Below are positions 1 to 10,044 of a DNA stretch of 64,000 nucleotides, piece by piece; within the stretch, counting starts at the first letter, position 1, and every line of letters starts with the position of its first letter. The DNA is from Roseicyclus sp. (lineage in GTDB: Bacteria; Pseudomonadota; Alphaproteobacteria; Rhodobacterales; Rhodobacteraceae). The notes under the pieces were generated by a model, which was given only the letters and a program-made list of their open reading frames with translations, did not search any database and was not told the origin of the DNA. The stretch lies in the NCBI GenBank assembly GCA_018401055.1, contig JAGYLB010000129.1:11691-75690 (forward strand), written 5' to 3'. A program made the translations under genes and the position numbers.

Positions 1-1
1 G

Positions 2-2290
2 TTGGACAACGACATCACCAAGGTCACGCCCGCCAGTTTCGAGCCGACCATCGACTATGTCGTGACCAAGATCCCGCGCTTTGCCTTCGAGAAATTCCCC
101 GGCTCCGAGCCGACACTCACCACCGCGATGAAATCCGTGGGCGAGGCCATGGCCATCGGCCGCACCTTCCACGAGTCGATGCAAAAGGCGCTGGCCTCGC
201 TTGAAACCGGCCTGACCGGCTTCGACGAAATCGCCATCCCCGGTGCGCCTGATCAGGCCGCGATCATCAAGGCCCTGTCGCGCCAGACCCCCGACCGCAT
301 TCGCATCATCGCGCAAGCCATGCGCCACGGCCTGTCGGACGACGCCATCCACCACGTCACCAAATTCGACCCGTGGTTCCTCGCCCGCATCCGCGAAATC
401 ATGGATGTCGAGGCGCAAATCCGCCGCGACGGCCTGCCCGTGACCGAGGAGGGCCTGCGCGCGCTCAAGATGATGGGCTTCACCGATGCCCGCCTCGCCA
501 AACTCACCGGCCGCGACGAGTCCAACATCCGCCGCGCCCGCCTCAACCTCGGCGTCACCGCCCAGTTCAAGCGCATCGACACCTGCGCCGCCGAATTCGA
601 GGCGCAGACGCCCTACATGTATTCCACCTATGAACACCCCACGATGGGCGAGCCGGAGTGTGAGGCCCGCCCCTCCGACCGCAAGAAGGTCGTGATCCTC
701 GGCGGCGGCCCCAACCGCATCGGTCAGGGGATCGAGTTCGACTATTGCTGCGTCCACGCCTGCTACGCGCTCAGCGATGTCGGCTACGAGACCATCATGA
801 TCAACTGCAACCCCGAAACCGTCTCGACCGACTACGACACCTCCGACCGCCTCTATTTCGAGCCGCTCACCTTCGAGCACGTCATGGAAATCCTGCGCGT
901 CGAGCAATCGCGCGGAACGCTCCACGGCGTCATCGTCCAGTTCGGCGGCCAGACCCCCCTCAAACTCGCCAACGCGCTCCATGACGCGGGCATCCCCATC
1001 CTCGGCACCACGCCCGACGCCATCGACCTGGCCGAAGACCGCGAGCGGTTCCAGCAGCTCGTCCAGCGCCTTGGCCTGAAACAGCCCGAGAACGCCATCG
1101 CCACCACCGACGCGCAGGCGAAAGCCGCCGCCGAGAAACTCGGCTACCCGCTCGTCATCCGCCCCTCCTACGTGCTCGGCGGCCGCGCGATGGAAATCGT
1201 GCGCGACACAGCCCAGCTTGACCGCTACATCCGCGAGGCCGTCGTCGTCTCGGGCGACAGCCCCGTGCTCCTCGACCGCTACCTCTCCGGCGCCACCGAA
1301 GTCGACGTCGACGCGCTCTGCGACGGCACACAGGTCCATGTCGCAGGCATCATGCAGCATATCGAGGAGGCGGGCGTTCATTCCGGCGACAGCGCCTGCT
1401 CCCTCCCCCCCCACACGCTCTCCGACGACATCCAGACCCGCATCATCGCCCAGACCGAGGCGCTCGCCCATGCCCTCAACGTCGTCGGCCTGATGAACGT
1501 GCAATTCGCCGTCAAGGACGACGAGATCTACCTGATCGAGGTCAACCCCCGCGCCTCCCGCACCGTGCCCTTCGTCGCCAAGGCGACCGATTCAGCCATC
1601 GCCTCCATCGCCGCGCGCCTCATGGCGGGCGAGAAGCTGGCCGATTTCCCGCGTGCAGCCCCGCACACGCCCGTCGATGACGCCACGCCCATCATCCCCA
1701 ACGACCCGATGACGCTCGCCTCCTACCGCACGCCCTGGTTCTCGGTGAAAGAGGCCGTGATGCCCTTCGGACGCTTCCCCGGCGTCGACACGCTGCTCGG
1801 CCCCGAGATGCGCTCCACCGGTGAGGTCATGGGCTGGGACCGCACCTTCCCCCGCGCCTTCCTCAAGGCGCAGCTGGGCGCCGGCACAATCCTGCCCGAG
1901 GCGGGCACGGTCTTTGTCTCGATCAAGGACGAGGACAAGGGCGCGCTCTTGATCGAGGCCGCCCAGATCCTGCGCGCGCTTGGCTTCTCGCTGCTGGCCA
2001 CGCGCGGCACTGCCGATTTCCTCAAGGCGCATGACATCCCGTCCGACGTGGTGAACAAGGCCTACGAGGGCGGGCGCAGCATCGTCGACATCATCAAGGA
2101 CGGCGGCGTGCAACTGGTGCTGAACACGACCGAGGGCGCGCAGGCGGTGGAGGATTCACGCTCCATGCGCGCGGTGACGCTGGCCGACAAGATCCCCTAT
2201 TTCACGACACTCGCCGCCAGCCACGCCGCGGCGCAGGCGATGCGGGCGAGCCGGGAAGGGGAGCTGGGGGTGAGGTCGTTGCAGGCGTGA
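2..2290 (+). CDS. carB: Carbamoyl-phosphate synthase large subunit (3' part)
   Basis: The large subunit makes carbamoyl phosphate from ammonia, bicarbonate and two ATP for arginine and pyrimidine synthesis. The gene enters from the left window edge: the first visible residues ([15 protein letters not shown]) are internal to the family, near the end of the first ATP-grasp half, so roughly the first 30 percent is outside. The visible 762 residues hold the linker/oligomerisation region, the second ATP-grasp unit ([15 protein letters not shown] around residue 232, then IRPSYVLGG and [14 protein letters not shown]) and the C-terminal MGS-like allosteric domain ([14 protein letters not shown]). The frame is uninterrupted, unlike many neighbours. 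The stop lies 4 bp before the convergent AT-rich island. Confidence 0.97.
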   Translation: MDNDITKVTPASFEPTIDYVVTKIPRFAFEKFPGSEPTLTTAMKSVGEAMAIGRTFHESMQKALASLETGLTGFDEIAIPGAPDQAAIIKALSRQTPDRIRIIAQAMRHGLSDDAIHHVTKFDPWFLARIREIMDVEAQIRRDGLPVTEEGLRALKMMGFTDARLAKLTGRDESNIRRARLNLGVTAQFKRIDTCAAEFEAQTPYMYSTYEHPTMGEPECEARPSDRKKVVILGGGPNRIGQGIEFDYCCVHACYALSDVGYETIMINCNPETVSTDYDTSDRLYFEPLTFEHVMEILRVEQSRGTLHGVIVQFGGQTPLKLANALHDAGIPILGTTPDAIDLAEDRERFQQLVQRLGLKQPENAIATTDAQAKAAAEKLGYPLVIRPSYVLGGRAMEIVRDTAQLDRYIREAVVVSGDSPVLLDRYLSGATEVDVDALCDGTQVHVAGIMQHIEEAGVHSGDSACSLPPHTLSDDIQTRIIAQTEALAHALNVVGLMNVQFAVKDDEIYLIEVNPRASRTVPFVAKATDSAIASIAARLMAGEKLADFPRAAPHTPVDDATPIIPNDPMTLASYRTPWFSVKEAVMPFGRFPGVDTLLGPEMRSTGEVMGWDRTFPRAFLKAQLGAGTILPEAGTVFVSIKDEDKGALLIEAAQILRALGFSLLATRGTADFLKAHDIPSDVVNKAYEGGRSIVDIIKDGGVQLVLNTTEGAQAVEDSRSMRAVTLADKIPYFTTLAASHAAAQAMRASREGELGVRSLQA

Positions 2291-2294
2291 GGGG

Positions 2295-2786
2295 CTATCT
2301 CGGCCGAAGTTTGAGTAGGAAGGCAGCGCATACTGCGATCGAAAACTTTAGCAAGAAATGAAAAGAAAGATAATAGGCGATGAACGCCTCATTGGGAATT
2401 CGATCTGATCTTTCGACCCAGAAAAAAGCGCTCATCAGAAAGATCAGAAGTGCTGAGAAGGCGAAGCCTCGCCGCCAATTTCTTCTCACGCGATTTCCAG
2501 CCGAATTGAGATTGATCCGTATCTTTTTATCTTTGCTCGACATGGTCGTGTGTTTCTCAACATCTTTGATGCGCGCCAAAATAACTTCGTCAATAAACTC
2601 AACAAGTAGGAATGCGAAGATCGGGTACGTCAAAGACAGAGCAATTGGATAAAACTCCCTCAACCCAGTTAGGTAGTGCAGACCCAAGAGTTGACCGGCA
2701 ACAACTCCAAGCGCTAAAGATGCCAGATATGGCGCCCAAAATATCCTTATGTTATTTTTGAGCGTCTTTACTACTGCTTTTGTCAT
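2295..2786 (-). CDS. Hypothetical membrane protein in AT-rich island
   Basis: A 163-residue protein I do not recognise. About four hydrophobic stretches are visible: residues 13-36 (WAPYLASLALGVVAGQLLG), 45-66 (YPIALSLTYPIFAFLLVEF), 107-124 (FAFSALLIFLMSAFFW) and 136-160. A basic, lysine-rich loop lies between the second and third. The ATG overlaps the stop of the upstream secreted-protein gene by 4 bp (ATGA), so the two are probably translationally coupled. Base composition is clearly more AT-rich than carB or proS on either side, which suggests recent acquisition. Confidence 0.62.
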   Translation of the reverse strand: MTKAVVKTLKNNIRIFWAPYLASLALGVVAGQLLGLHYLTGLREFYPIALSLTYPIFAFLLVEFIDEVILARIKDVEKHTTMSSKDKKIRINLNSAGNRVRRNWRRGFAFSALLIFLMSAFFWVERSDRIPNEAFIAYYLSFHFLLKFSIAVCAAFLLKLRPR

Positions 2787-3652
2787 TGTGCAGGTGTGAT
2801 CTGTGGCGCGCTAGCGAAAACGCCAAATTCACCGTCGACAATGTCGACAACCGACAGGCCAAAAGATCCAAAGAACTCGACTGGAACCTGAAATACCAAA
2901 TCCTCTACTGGACCCTGAGGGAGAACTACCACAAGATCTCCATTATTTGGCGGTGGATCTTCAAATTGGATAAATTCGCCAAGTCGCCTAATTTCAACTT
3001 CAAAGCTACTTGATTCAATAAAATCAGACGGAACGTTAGTAATTTCTGAGGTTCCGTCAAGGGTGAGCAAGGTGTCGTTGATAAGGGAATGAGTTACTGA
3101 AATGTTCACAAGGTTGTCTGATTGAATGAAATGCATACGCAACAGCCGGTTTTCTAATCTTCCGAATGAACCCGATTCGCTTGTCGACCATACCTCAAAG
3201 TAAAAGTACCTTATTGCGCCTTGAAGGTTAGTCGAGCATAGGTCAAACATTCCTTGGCGGCACCAAACAGCTGTTGGGACTTCTTCTGTAGGGTATCCGC
3301 GCCGAAAAACAGGTGATGTGATTGTCAGTAGGTTTGCGAAGAGATCCGACTCATCAAAGTCATCAATATCTACAACATCGATTCTATTAATGCATCCAAA
3401 GGGAGGCAGCGGATCTCCTGTCCCCCGGCCTAATCTCGCATGTCGCCAAGACACGACTGATTCTTCTTCAGCGGTATTGCAGATCTCGTAACCAAGAGTA
3501 GGTGTTGGATCATCAAAAATGACGGAATAGTAAGTTTGTTGGTGATGTTCTACTGGTCTAGTAACAGCAAGTGGATCAGATGCACTGTATTGGGCAAATG
3601 ATGTTTTTGCCGGAGCCGCAGTTAGAAAGAGTAAAAATAAGAAAAAACGCAT
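2783..3652 (-). CDS. Hypothetical secreted protein in AT-rich island
   Basis: A 289-residue protein with a clear N-terminal signal peptide (MRFFLFLLFLTAAPAKTSFA, cleavage expected after SFA), so it is probably periplasmic or secreted. The mature part is acidic, with few lysines and several cysteines (ICN, FGCIN, WCRQ, LCS) that could pair as disulfides; no family is recognised. The start at 3652 is preferred over a GTG seven codons upstream because an AGGGAA ribosome-binding site sits 8 nt before the ATG. It is the first gene of a two-gene unit with the membrane protein downstream. AT-rich codon use contrasts with the GC-rich neighbours. Confidence 0.65.
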   Translation of the reverse strand: MRFFLFLLFLTAAPAKTSFAQYSASDPLAVTRPVEHHQQTYYSVIFDDPTPTLGYEICNTAEEESVVSWRHARLGRGTGDPLPPFGCINRIDVVDIDDFDESDLFANLLTITSPVFRRGYPTEEVPTAVWCRQGMFDLCSTNLQGAIRYFYFEVWSTSESGSFGRLENRLLRMHFIQSDNLVNISVTHSLINDTLLTLDGTSEITNVPSDFIESSSFEVEIRRLGEFIQFEDPPPNNGDLVVVLPQGPVEDLVFQVPVEFFGSFGLSVVDIVDGEFGVFASAPQITPAQ

Positions 3653-3738
3653 GGCAGAATTCCCTGATTTCACATATATCTAATGATAACAAGGATCCTA
3701 ATTTTGTCCAGCCATTCTTGGGTTTCAGTAATTCAACC

Positions 3739-4133
3739 TCACTCCCCCCTTTCCCCCCGCCTTCTCTCCGTCTCCCCCACTTCGGCACCTCCATCCGCGA
3801 CTGCCAGCTGTCCCGGAACGGCTCGATCGTGTCGTCGCCGTGCAACAGCCCCGCCAGCTTGGCGTGCATGAAGGCCGACAGCACGTCGTTCATCCGGGGC
3901 TGATACCCCGGCCCCATCGACCGGAACCATTTCACCACATCCGCATCCAGCCGCACCGTGACCCGCACCTTGGCGCTGTCGCGCCGCGTGGCGATCTCGT
4001 GCCACTCGGGCGGGATCCGGTTGTCGACCCAGATCTTCGAATGCATCTCGAATTCGAACCGCCTGAGCGCATCCGCCATGTAGAAGTGATGCCGCCGCCG
4101 GCCTTCGCCCAGCGGCCTGTCCTGCGTGCCCAT
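3739..4133 (-). CDS. BrnA-like antitoxin-family protein, orphan, frameshifted near 3' end
   Basis: The core KVRVTVRLDADVVKWFRS followed by GPGYQPRMNDVLSAFMHAK (residues about 55-92) is the ribbon-helix-helix type domain of the BrnA antitoxin family, which binds DNA as a dimer. No BrnT toxin lies beside it: the upstream neighbour is proS and the downstream one is unrelated. The uninterrupted frame runs on to 3576 and into the island, but a one-base shift in a GGGGG run near 3776 gives a natural end (KWGETERRRGERGE, stop at 3739). I take that as the real C-terminus and the run-on as an indel artefact. The start at 4133 (MGTQDRP) is chosen among in-frame ATGs; MADALRR further in is possible. Confidence 0.6.
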
Positions 4134-4179
4134 GCCCGCCCCCTGTCTCGTGGAAAAGGCCAGTCTCGGGCGGCAGGGT

Positions 4180-4213
4180 AAAGAAAACCCTGACACGGGG
4201 GTCCGTGTCAGGG
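4180..4213 (-). terminator. Rho-independent terminator of proS
   Basis: A perfect 11-bp inverted repeat, CCCTGACACGG at 4188-4198 and CCGTGTCAGGG at 4203-4213, with a 4-nt loop. Read on the minus strand it is followed by a T-rich run (TTTTCTTT). It lies 54 bp past the proS stop, so it should end the proS transcript before brnA-like starts at 4133. Confidence 0.8.
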
Positions 4214-4216
4214 CGG

Positions 4217-4254
4217 TGTACGGGATGTGTACGCGCGGTGTACGACCTGTGCGG
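4217..4254. repeat. 11-bp phased TGTACG direct-repeat array, copy 1
   Basis: TGTACG begins at 4217, 4228 and 4239, with a degenerate TGCGGG at 4250: an exact 11-bp period. It lies between the proS stop and the proS terminator, hence in the proS 3' untranslated region and 79 bp upstream of the brnA-like start. A second array with the same period and core is at 47251-47290. Function is unknown. Confidence 0.6.
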
Positions 4255-4266
4255 GCGGGCCCCCCA

Positions 4267-5607
4267 CTACATATGGGGGGCGTAGATCTCCGCCACCCGC
4301 GCCACGGCGACGTCCAGCGACAGCTCCTCGCTCTCGCCCGTGCGGCGGCTGGTCAGCTCCACCACACCGGCGCCAAGCCCGCGCGGGCCGACCGTAATCC
4401 GCCAGGGCAGGCCGATCAGGTCCATGGTGGCGAATTTCGCCCCGGCCCGTTCGCTGCGGTCGTCGTAAAGCGGCTCCAACCCCTTGGCACTCAAGGCTTT
4501 ATACAGATCCTCGCAGGCCCCGTCGCAAGCCGCATCGCCCTGTTTCAGGTTCACGATGCCGACATGGAAGGGCGTCACGCCCTCGGGCCAGATGATGCCC
4601 TTGTCATCATGGCTCGCCTCGATGATCGCGCCGACCAGACGGCTCACGCCGATCCCGTGGCTGCCCATATGCACCGGCACGCGCCCGCCCTGACCGTCAT
4701 CGACCAGCGCGCCCATCGCCTCCGAATACTTGGTCCCGAAATAGAAGATCTGCCCCACCTCGATCCCCCGCGCAACCCTTTGGCGCTCCACGGGAATCTG
4801 CGCGAAAACCTCCGCGTCATGGGTCTCGTCGGTGCGCGCATAGCGGCTGGTGAATTCCTCCAGCACAGCCTGACATTCCTCGACCGAATCGTAATCGATC
4901 GCCCGGTCGCCAAAGCGCAGATCGGTGATCTCGCTGTCGTAGAACACCTCCGACTCGCCCGTCTCCGCCAGCACAAGGAACTCATGTGTGTCGTCCCCGC
5001 CGATCGGGCCGGAATCCGCGCGCATCGGGATCGCCTGCAGGCCCATCCGCTCATAGGTCCGTAGGTAGCTGACCAGGTGGCGGTTGTAGGCGTGAAGGGC
5101 ATCTTCCTTCGTCAAATCAAAGTTGTAGCCGTCCTTCATCAGGAACTCGCGCCCCCGCATCACGCCGAACCGCGGCCGCACCTCGTCGCGGAATTTCCAC
5201 TGGATGTGATACAGCGTCAGCGGCAGATCCTTGTAGCTGCCCACATGCGCGCGGAAGATGTCGGTGATCATCTCCTCGTTCGTCGGCCCAAACAGCATAT
5301 CGCGGTCATGCCGGTCCCGGATGCGCAGCATTTCGGGGCCATAGGCATCATACCGCCCCGATTCCTTCCACAAATCCGCCGGTTGCAGCGTCGGCATCAG
5401 CATCGGAATATGGCCCGCGCGGATCTGTTCCTCATGCACGATCTGCTCGATGCGTCTCAACACCTTGTAGCCCAGCGGCAGCCACGAATAGATGCCTGCC
5501 GCGGATTGCTTGATCATCCCCGCCCGCAGCATCAGCCGGTGGCTGACGATCTGCGCCTCGGACGGCGTTTCCTTGAGAACCGGCAGGAAATAGCGGCTGA
5601 GGCGCAT
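4267..5607 (-). CDS. proS: Prolyl-tRNA synthetase
   Basis: Charges tRNA-Pro in the cytoplasm. The 446-residue length without an inserted editing domain matches the short alphaproteobacterial ProRS form. Class II motifs are visible: motif 1 region ([20 protein letters not shown]), motif 2 ([20 protein letters not shown], with FLMKDGYNF following) and motif 3 ([14 protein letters not shown]), then the anticodon-binding domain ([10 protein letters not shown] to the C-terminus). The frame is open far upstream, but [10 protein letters not shown] at 5607 is the family start. It is intact, with its own terminator at 4180-4213. Confidence 0.97.
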   Translation of the reverse strand: MRLSRYFLPVLKETPSEAQIVSHRLMLRAGMIKQSAAGIYSWLPLGYKVLRRIEQIVHEEQIRAGHIPMLMPTLQPADLWKESGRYDAYGPEMLRIRDRHDRDMLFGPTNEEMITDIFRAHVGSYKDLPLTLYHIQWKFRDEVRPRFGVMRGREFLMKDGYNFDLTKEDALHAYNRHLVSYLRTYERMGLQAIPMRADSGPIGGDDTHEFLVLAETGESEVFYDSEITDLRFGDRAIDYDSVEECQAVLEEFTSRYARTDETHDAEVFAQIPVERQRVARGIEVGQIFYFGTKYSEAMGALVDDGQGGRVPVHMGSHGIGVSRLVGAIIEASHDDKGIIWPEGVTPFHVGIVNLKQGDAACDGACEDLYKALSAKGLEPLYDDRSERAGAKFATMDLIGLPWRITVGPRGLGAGVVELTSRRTGESEELSLDVAVARVAEIYAPHM

Positions 5608-5687
5608 GGGAAAACCCTTTGGCGAGACACGTTTTGCGACGCATACGCCAAAGCAAAACGCCTCACAAGGCGCGGGTTCCGCCCCGA

Positions 5688-5819
5688 TCAGCGCAGGGCG
5701 GTCTGCACCGGGATTGTGGTGACATCCGCGCGCGCGGCCTGAAGCCCCGTTACCAGAACGGCGCAGGCGGCAAGGATCAGCACGATCAGTGCAGCGGACA
5801 GAAAATTGAACAGCGACAT
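5688..5819 (-). CDS. Small single-pass membrane protein (43 aa)
   Basis: [20 protein letters not shown] and 23 more residues: one hydrophobic helix (about residues 4-26) and a short polar tail with arginine and aspartate. A GAGGGGA ribosome-binding site sits about 8 nt before the ATG. It lies just upstream of proS on the same strand and downstream of another tiny membrane protein (5958-6056), from which it is separated by a strong terminator. No family is recognised; coding status rests on the ribosome-binding site and the context. Confidence 0.5.
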   Translation of the reverse strand: MSLFNFLSAALIVLILAACAVLVTGLQAARADVTTIPVQTALR

Positions 5820-5901
5820 GGCAGTGTCCCCTCGGTGACGCCTGAACCCTAGGCCCTTGGTGATCGGTGCGACAGACAGGCATTCCCAACCTGTGCCCCA
5901 C

Positions 5902-5930
5902 AAAAAAAGGCCCCCGGAAAACCGGGGGCC
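5902..5930 (-). terminator. Rho-independent terminator after the 32-aa gene
   Basis: Perfect hairpin GGCCCCCGG-AAAA-CCGGGGGCC on 5909-5930. On the minus strand it is followed by a run of seven Ts (5902-5908). It stands 28 bp past the stop of the tiny membrane protein at 5958-6056, which argues that this small gene is transcribed as a separate unit. Confidence 0.85.
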
Positions 5931-5957
5931 AGTCCAACAGGGAGGAAAAAACAGCTC

Positions 5958-6056
5958 TCAAGCTGCAACAAGACCGCCCGAGCCGAAGATCAGGACCGTG
6001 AAGATCACAAACACGAGAAACACGAGGGAAACCGCGATGGTGTTCAAGATGGTCAT
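5958..6056 (-). CDS. Tiny membrane protein (32 aa)
   Basis: The product [20 protein letters not shown] plus 12 residues is almost entirely one transmembrane helix, ending in a GSGGLVAA tail. A GGAG ribosome-binding site lies 8 nt upstream of the ATG, and a textbook terminator follows the stop by 28 bp. That is strong support for a real monocistronic gene despite its size. The leader (ctgccATG with GGAG before it) resembles that of the neighbouring 43-aa gene, so the two may be regulated alike. No known family is recognised. Confidence 0.6.
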   Translation of the reverse strand: MTILNTIAVSLVFLVFVIFTVLIFGSGGLVAA

Positions 6057-6150
6057 GGCAGCGTCTCCGGCTCAAGGGTCTCGGGGGTGGTGTTGCATAA
6101 GCTATGCCAACCCCGCCCGTGAGCGTAGTCCGGAAAACCTTACGGTGCCC

Positions 6151-7729
6151 TTACGGCCTGTTCACCACGATGGCTTCGACCGCCATCGCGGCGGCCAGCG
6201 CCTTGAAGCGCGCTTGCGCCACCTCGCCGAACAGGTCGCGCCCTGCGTCGGTGTGCAGCGTCAAGATCAACTCGCGGCGTTTGGAGCGATAGACCAGCGT
6301 GCCATGGTCGGAGGGGTTGGCGACCGCGAACATCGCGCCAAAGCGCATGGCGCGGCCCAAAATCTCGGCCTCGGACACCTGCGCCGCAGGCAGCAGGTCC
6401 AGAAGCGCCGGGTCGAAGCCTGTGCCCGCCCGGTTCGACTTGTAGCGATGCAGCAGCGCCAGCCCCAGATAGACCCGTTCGGCATGGGTCATGCCGCCAA
6501 GGTTGGCGCGGGTCGCGTTGTCGAAACAGACCTCGGCACGGTAATCGGGATGCGCGCGCCAACTGACATCGTGCAGCAAGCAGGCGGCGCGGATCAGGCG
6601 TTTCTTGTCGGCGCGGGCACGGGAAACAGCGGCTCGACGAAACGGTAAAGCTGGCGGCCAAAGCCCGGCATGCGGGCCGATTGCGCCTCGGAATGGCGGG
6701 CGGCCTCGATCAGCGGATCGCGCTTGCGCAACGCCTCGGACATCTGTTCATACAAAAGCCCCTCGCGGATGCCGTAGGACGATACCGCGATTTCCTTGGG
6801 CCTCAGCTTGCGCACCAGCACCTTCAGCACCTCGGCAGCATGGGGCACAAGGCGCATGCGCTCGCCGCTCGTCCCGGTGGAGGCACGCAGCACGTCGATG
6901 TCGGTCTTTCCGATATATTTGATCGTGTCGAGGATGCCCTGCGGCGTCATCCGGTATTCGTGCAGCACCTTGAGCGGGTAGCCGCGCCGTTCCATGTCGA
7001 TCCGGGCGATGGCGCGCCACGATCCCCCCACCAGAAACAGCCGTTCCGAGCGTTGGGCGAAATCATTGGCCAGTCGGCCCACCTCGGCCTTGATATGGGC
7101 GCGCAGCGCCTTTGCTTGCCGCCGGTAATCCCCATCAGCTTGAGCGGCCCAAGATCGGATGTCGCCCGCATCCCCACCTTGCCGCCGCCCTGCAACTCGG
7201 CCAGTTCCATCGACGATCCGCCGATGTCGCAGATCAGCCCCTCGGCGCCGGGCCAGCCCAGCAGAACCCCCTGCGCCGAGAGCCGCGCTTCCTCCGTGCC
7301 GTCGATCACCCGGATCTCGAGGCCGGTGGCCACGCGCACCGCCTCGCGGAATGCGGGCCCGTCCTCGGCATCGCGCACCGCCGCCGTCGCCACCGCCAGA
7401 AGCGGCGCGACTTTGGCCGCCTCGGCCAGCCGTGCAAAGCGTTTCAGCGCCCCCATCGCGCGGATCTTGCCCTGCGCGTTCAGGCGGCCGGTCTCGGAAA
7501 ATCCTTCGCCCAGCCCGCACAGGATCTTTTCATTGAAGAAATAGGCCGGGCTGCGGGCCGCCCCATCGAATATAACCATCCGAACCGAGTTCGACCCGAT
7601 GTCGATCACGCCCACCCGCGCAAGGCTCTGTGCCTCGGGCCCGTCGAAGAGCGGAACGCCGAAGGGGCCCCACTCGGGGTGATGTTCCGGGCCGCCGGGC
7701 GGCGTTTCAGCGCGCATCTGCCTGACCAT
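6151..7729 (-). CDS. ppx: Exopolyphosphatase (Ppx/GppA family), two frameshifts
   Basis: Releases phosphate from the ends of polyphosphate, opposing the neighbouring polyphosphate kinase. The N-terminal half shows the actin-like ATPase-fold motifs VGVIDIGSNSVRMVIFD (residue about 39) and ICDIGGSSMELAELQGG. The middle (LVGGSWRAIARIDMERRGYP, then SSYGIREGLLYEQM) and the HD-like C-terminal part (MLHDVSWRAHPDYRAEVCFD) lie in two other frames. Shifts are near 7115 and 6590. The pieces join in order without loss to about 525 residues, the normal length, so indel error is likelier than decay. Start at 7729; an internal ATG five codons later is possible. Confidence 0.85.
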
Positions 7730-7781
7730 GAGGTCTTGTGCACAGGCAGCGGTCAGGCGTCAACTGCACCGGCGTCGCGGG

Positions 7782-9956
7782 TCAGTCGTGACTATGCGTC
7801 AGGTCCGGCACATCCTTGGCCCCCGCAGACCCCCGCCCCGACAGCGAGGGGTTCTCCATGAAGAAGCGGTGGCACGAAAACGGGGTGTCGATGGCGTTCA
7901 GGTCCGGCCGCAGGAAGCTGCCATCGGGTTGCAGCACCCATGTCTGCGCCACATCCGCAAGGTTCGCAGCCATGATCTGGCTGACGATCTGCGCCTTGAC
8001 GGTGGGGGTGCGGCATTCGACCAGCGTTTCCACCCGACGATGCAGGTTGCGGCCCATCCAGTCCGCGGAACTGATGTAGACGCGCGCCTTGTTGGACGGC
8101 AGCCCGTGGCCATTGCCGAAACACACGATCCGCGAATGTTCCAAAAACCGCCCGATGATGGATTTCACCCGGATGTTTTCCGAAAGCCCCTTCACGCCGG
8201 GGCGCAGGCCGCAGATGCCGCGCACCACCAGATCGATCCGCACGCCTGCCCCAGATGCGGCGTAAAGCGCGTCGATCACCTCGGGATCGATGACGGAATT
8301 CATCTTGACCCAGACCATCGCGGGCTTTCCCGCGCGGGCATGCTCCATCTCGGCCTTCAGCCCGTCGAGGATGGTCTCCTTGAGGTTCAAGGGCGAGATG
8401 CGCAGGTTCTCAAGTCCCTCGGGCTCCGCATAGCCGCCGACATAGTTGAACACCTTGGTGGCATCGCGCCCCAGAGCGTCGTCGCAGGTGAACAGGCTCA
8501 GGTCGGTGTAGATGCGGGCCGTGATCGGATGGTAATTTCCGGTGCCGAAATGGGTATAGGTCACCAGCCTGTCGCCCTCGCGGCGCACAACGGTGCTGAT
8601 CTTGGCGTGGGTCTTGTAGTGGATGAAGCCATAGATCACATGCGCGCCCGCGCGTTCCAGCTTGCGCGATTGGCGGATGTTGGCGGCCTCGTCGAAGCGG
8701 GCCTTCAACTCCACCAGCGCGGTCACCGATTTGCCGTTCTCCGCCGCCTCGCATAGCGCATCGACGATCGGGGATTCGTAGGATGTGCGGTAGAGCGTCT
8801 GCTTGATCGCCACCACATTGGGATCGCGTGCCGCCTGACTGAGGAAGCGGATCACCATGTCGAAGGTCTCGTAGGGGTGATGCAGCAGCATGTCCTTTTG
8901 CCGGATCGCCGCGAACATGTCGCCGTCATGGTCCTGCACCCGTTCGGGCACGCGCGGCGTGAAGCTGGGCCACAGCAGGTCGGGCCGCTGGTCCACCACC
9001 AGTTCCTTGAGACGGACCAGACCGATCATCCCCTTGACCTCGACCACTTCGGTCTCGGTGACATGCAGCTGGTGCACGATTTCGGCCTTGAGCTCGTCGG
9101 GCGCGCCGGCGCTGATCTGCAGGCGCACGACCTCACCCCGACGGCGGCGCTTCAGCGCGGTTTCGAATTCGCGGACCAGATCCTCGGCCTCTTCCTCCAC
9201 CTCCAGATCGCTGTCGCGCAGCACGCGGAACATGCACGACCCAGACAGCTTGTAGCCCGGGAACAATGCCCCGATGTGCAGGCGCAAAAGATCCTCAAGC
9301 GGCAAGAACCGCATCTGACCCTCGGGCGCGGGCAAGCGCAGGAACCGGTCGATCTGGCCCGGAATAGGCAACAGCGCCTTGAGCACCCGCCCGTCGCGCT
9401 CCCGCGTCATCTGAAGTGCCAGCGCGATGCCTTCGTTGGGGATAAAGGGAAAAGGGTGCGCCGGGTCGATGGCCAGCGGCGACAGCACCGGAAAGACGCG
9501 CGCGAAAAATTCCTCTTCAAGGAATTTCCGGTCGCTCGCCCCCAGCCGAGCGGTCGGAACGACGCTCAGGCCCTCGGCCTCCATCTCGGCCTTCAGCGTG
9601 TTCCACGCCGCCTGTTGATGCTGCATCAACCGCCGCGCATCGGCGTTGATCAGCTTGAGCTGCTCGGCAGGGGTGCGGCCGTCCGCAGCTGGCGTCAGGT
9701 TCCCCTCCTGCGCCAACTCGCGCAGGCCCGCGACGCGCACGGTGTAGAATTCATCCAGATTGCCCGCCGAGATCGACACGAACCGCACCCGTTCCAAAAG
9801 CGGCACACGCGGGTTCCCGGCCTCTTCCAGCACGCGCCAGTTGAAGGCCAGCCACGACAGCTCACGATTGAAAAATCGTTGCGGGCCGGTGATCTGCGCC
9901 TCGGGCAGGGTCACGGGTTCGGGCAGCGGGGCGGTGAGGAAATCGGCGAAGCTCAT
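7782..9956 (-). CDS. ppk1: Polyphosphate kinase 1
   Basis: Transfers the terminal phosphate of ATP to inorganic polyphosphate at the membrane-associated granule. The 724-residue protein starts [14 protein letters not shown]. It has the N-terminal domain ([19 protein letters not shown]), the head domain, and two phospholipase-D-like C-terminal domains with the phosphorylated-histidine region ([20 protein letters not shown]) and the second histidine site ([16 protein letters not shown]). It sits between hdaA and ppx, a common Rhodobacterales order. The frame is continuous with hdaA upstream, but I read that as loss of the hdaA stop rather than a true fusion. Confidence 0.95.
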   Translation of the reverse strand: MSFADFLTAPLPEPVTLPEAQITGPQRFFNRELSWLAFNWRVLEEAGNPRVPLLERVRFVSISAGNLDEFYTVRVAGLRELAQEGNLTPAADGRTPAEQLKLINADARRLMQHQQAAWNTLKAEMEAEGLSVVPTARLGASDRKFLEEEFFARVFPVLSPLAIDPAHPFPFIPNEGIALALQMTRERDGRVLKALLPIPGQIDRFLRLPAPEGQMRFLPLEDLLRLHIGALFPGYKLSGSCMFRVLRDSDLEVEEEAEDLVREFETALKRRRRGEVVRLQISAGAPDELKAEIVHQLHVTETEVVEVKGMIGLVRLKELVVDQRPDLLWPSFTPRVPERVQDHDGDMFAAIRQKDMLLHHPYETFDMVIRFLSQAARDPNVVAIKQTLYRTSYESPIVDALCEAAENGKSVTALVELKARFDEAANIRQSRKLERAGAHVIYGFIHYKTHAKISTVVRREGDRLVTYTHFGTGNYHPITARIYTDLSLFTCDDALGRDATKVFNYVGGYAEPEGLENLRISPLNLKETILDGLKAEMEHARAGKPAMVWVKMNSVIDPEVIDALYAASGAGVRIDLVVRGICGLRPGVKGLSENIRVKSIIGRFLEHSRIVCFGNGHGLPSNKARVYISSADWMGRNLHRRVETLVECRTPTVKAQIVSQIMAANLADVAQTWVLQPDGSFLRPDLNAIDTPFSCHRFFMENPSLSGRGSAGAKDVPDLTHSHD

Positions 9957-10044
9957 GGGGGCGGACCTAGTGAGATTGTGTGAAGGTTGCGTGACGCAGG
10001 CCGCCATTGTGGGGCGACGGCCGCACGGCGTCGAGGGGTTGGCG

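Noticed and set aside
3576..3738. C-terminal extension of the BrnA-like protein into the AT-rich cassette
   Set aside because: A one-base shift in a G run gives a natural end; the extension has unrelated composition and overlaps the start of the secreted-protein gene.
3739..4133. A complete BrnTA toxin-antitoxin module
   Set aside because: No BrnT-like gene adjoins the BrnA-like frame on either side.
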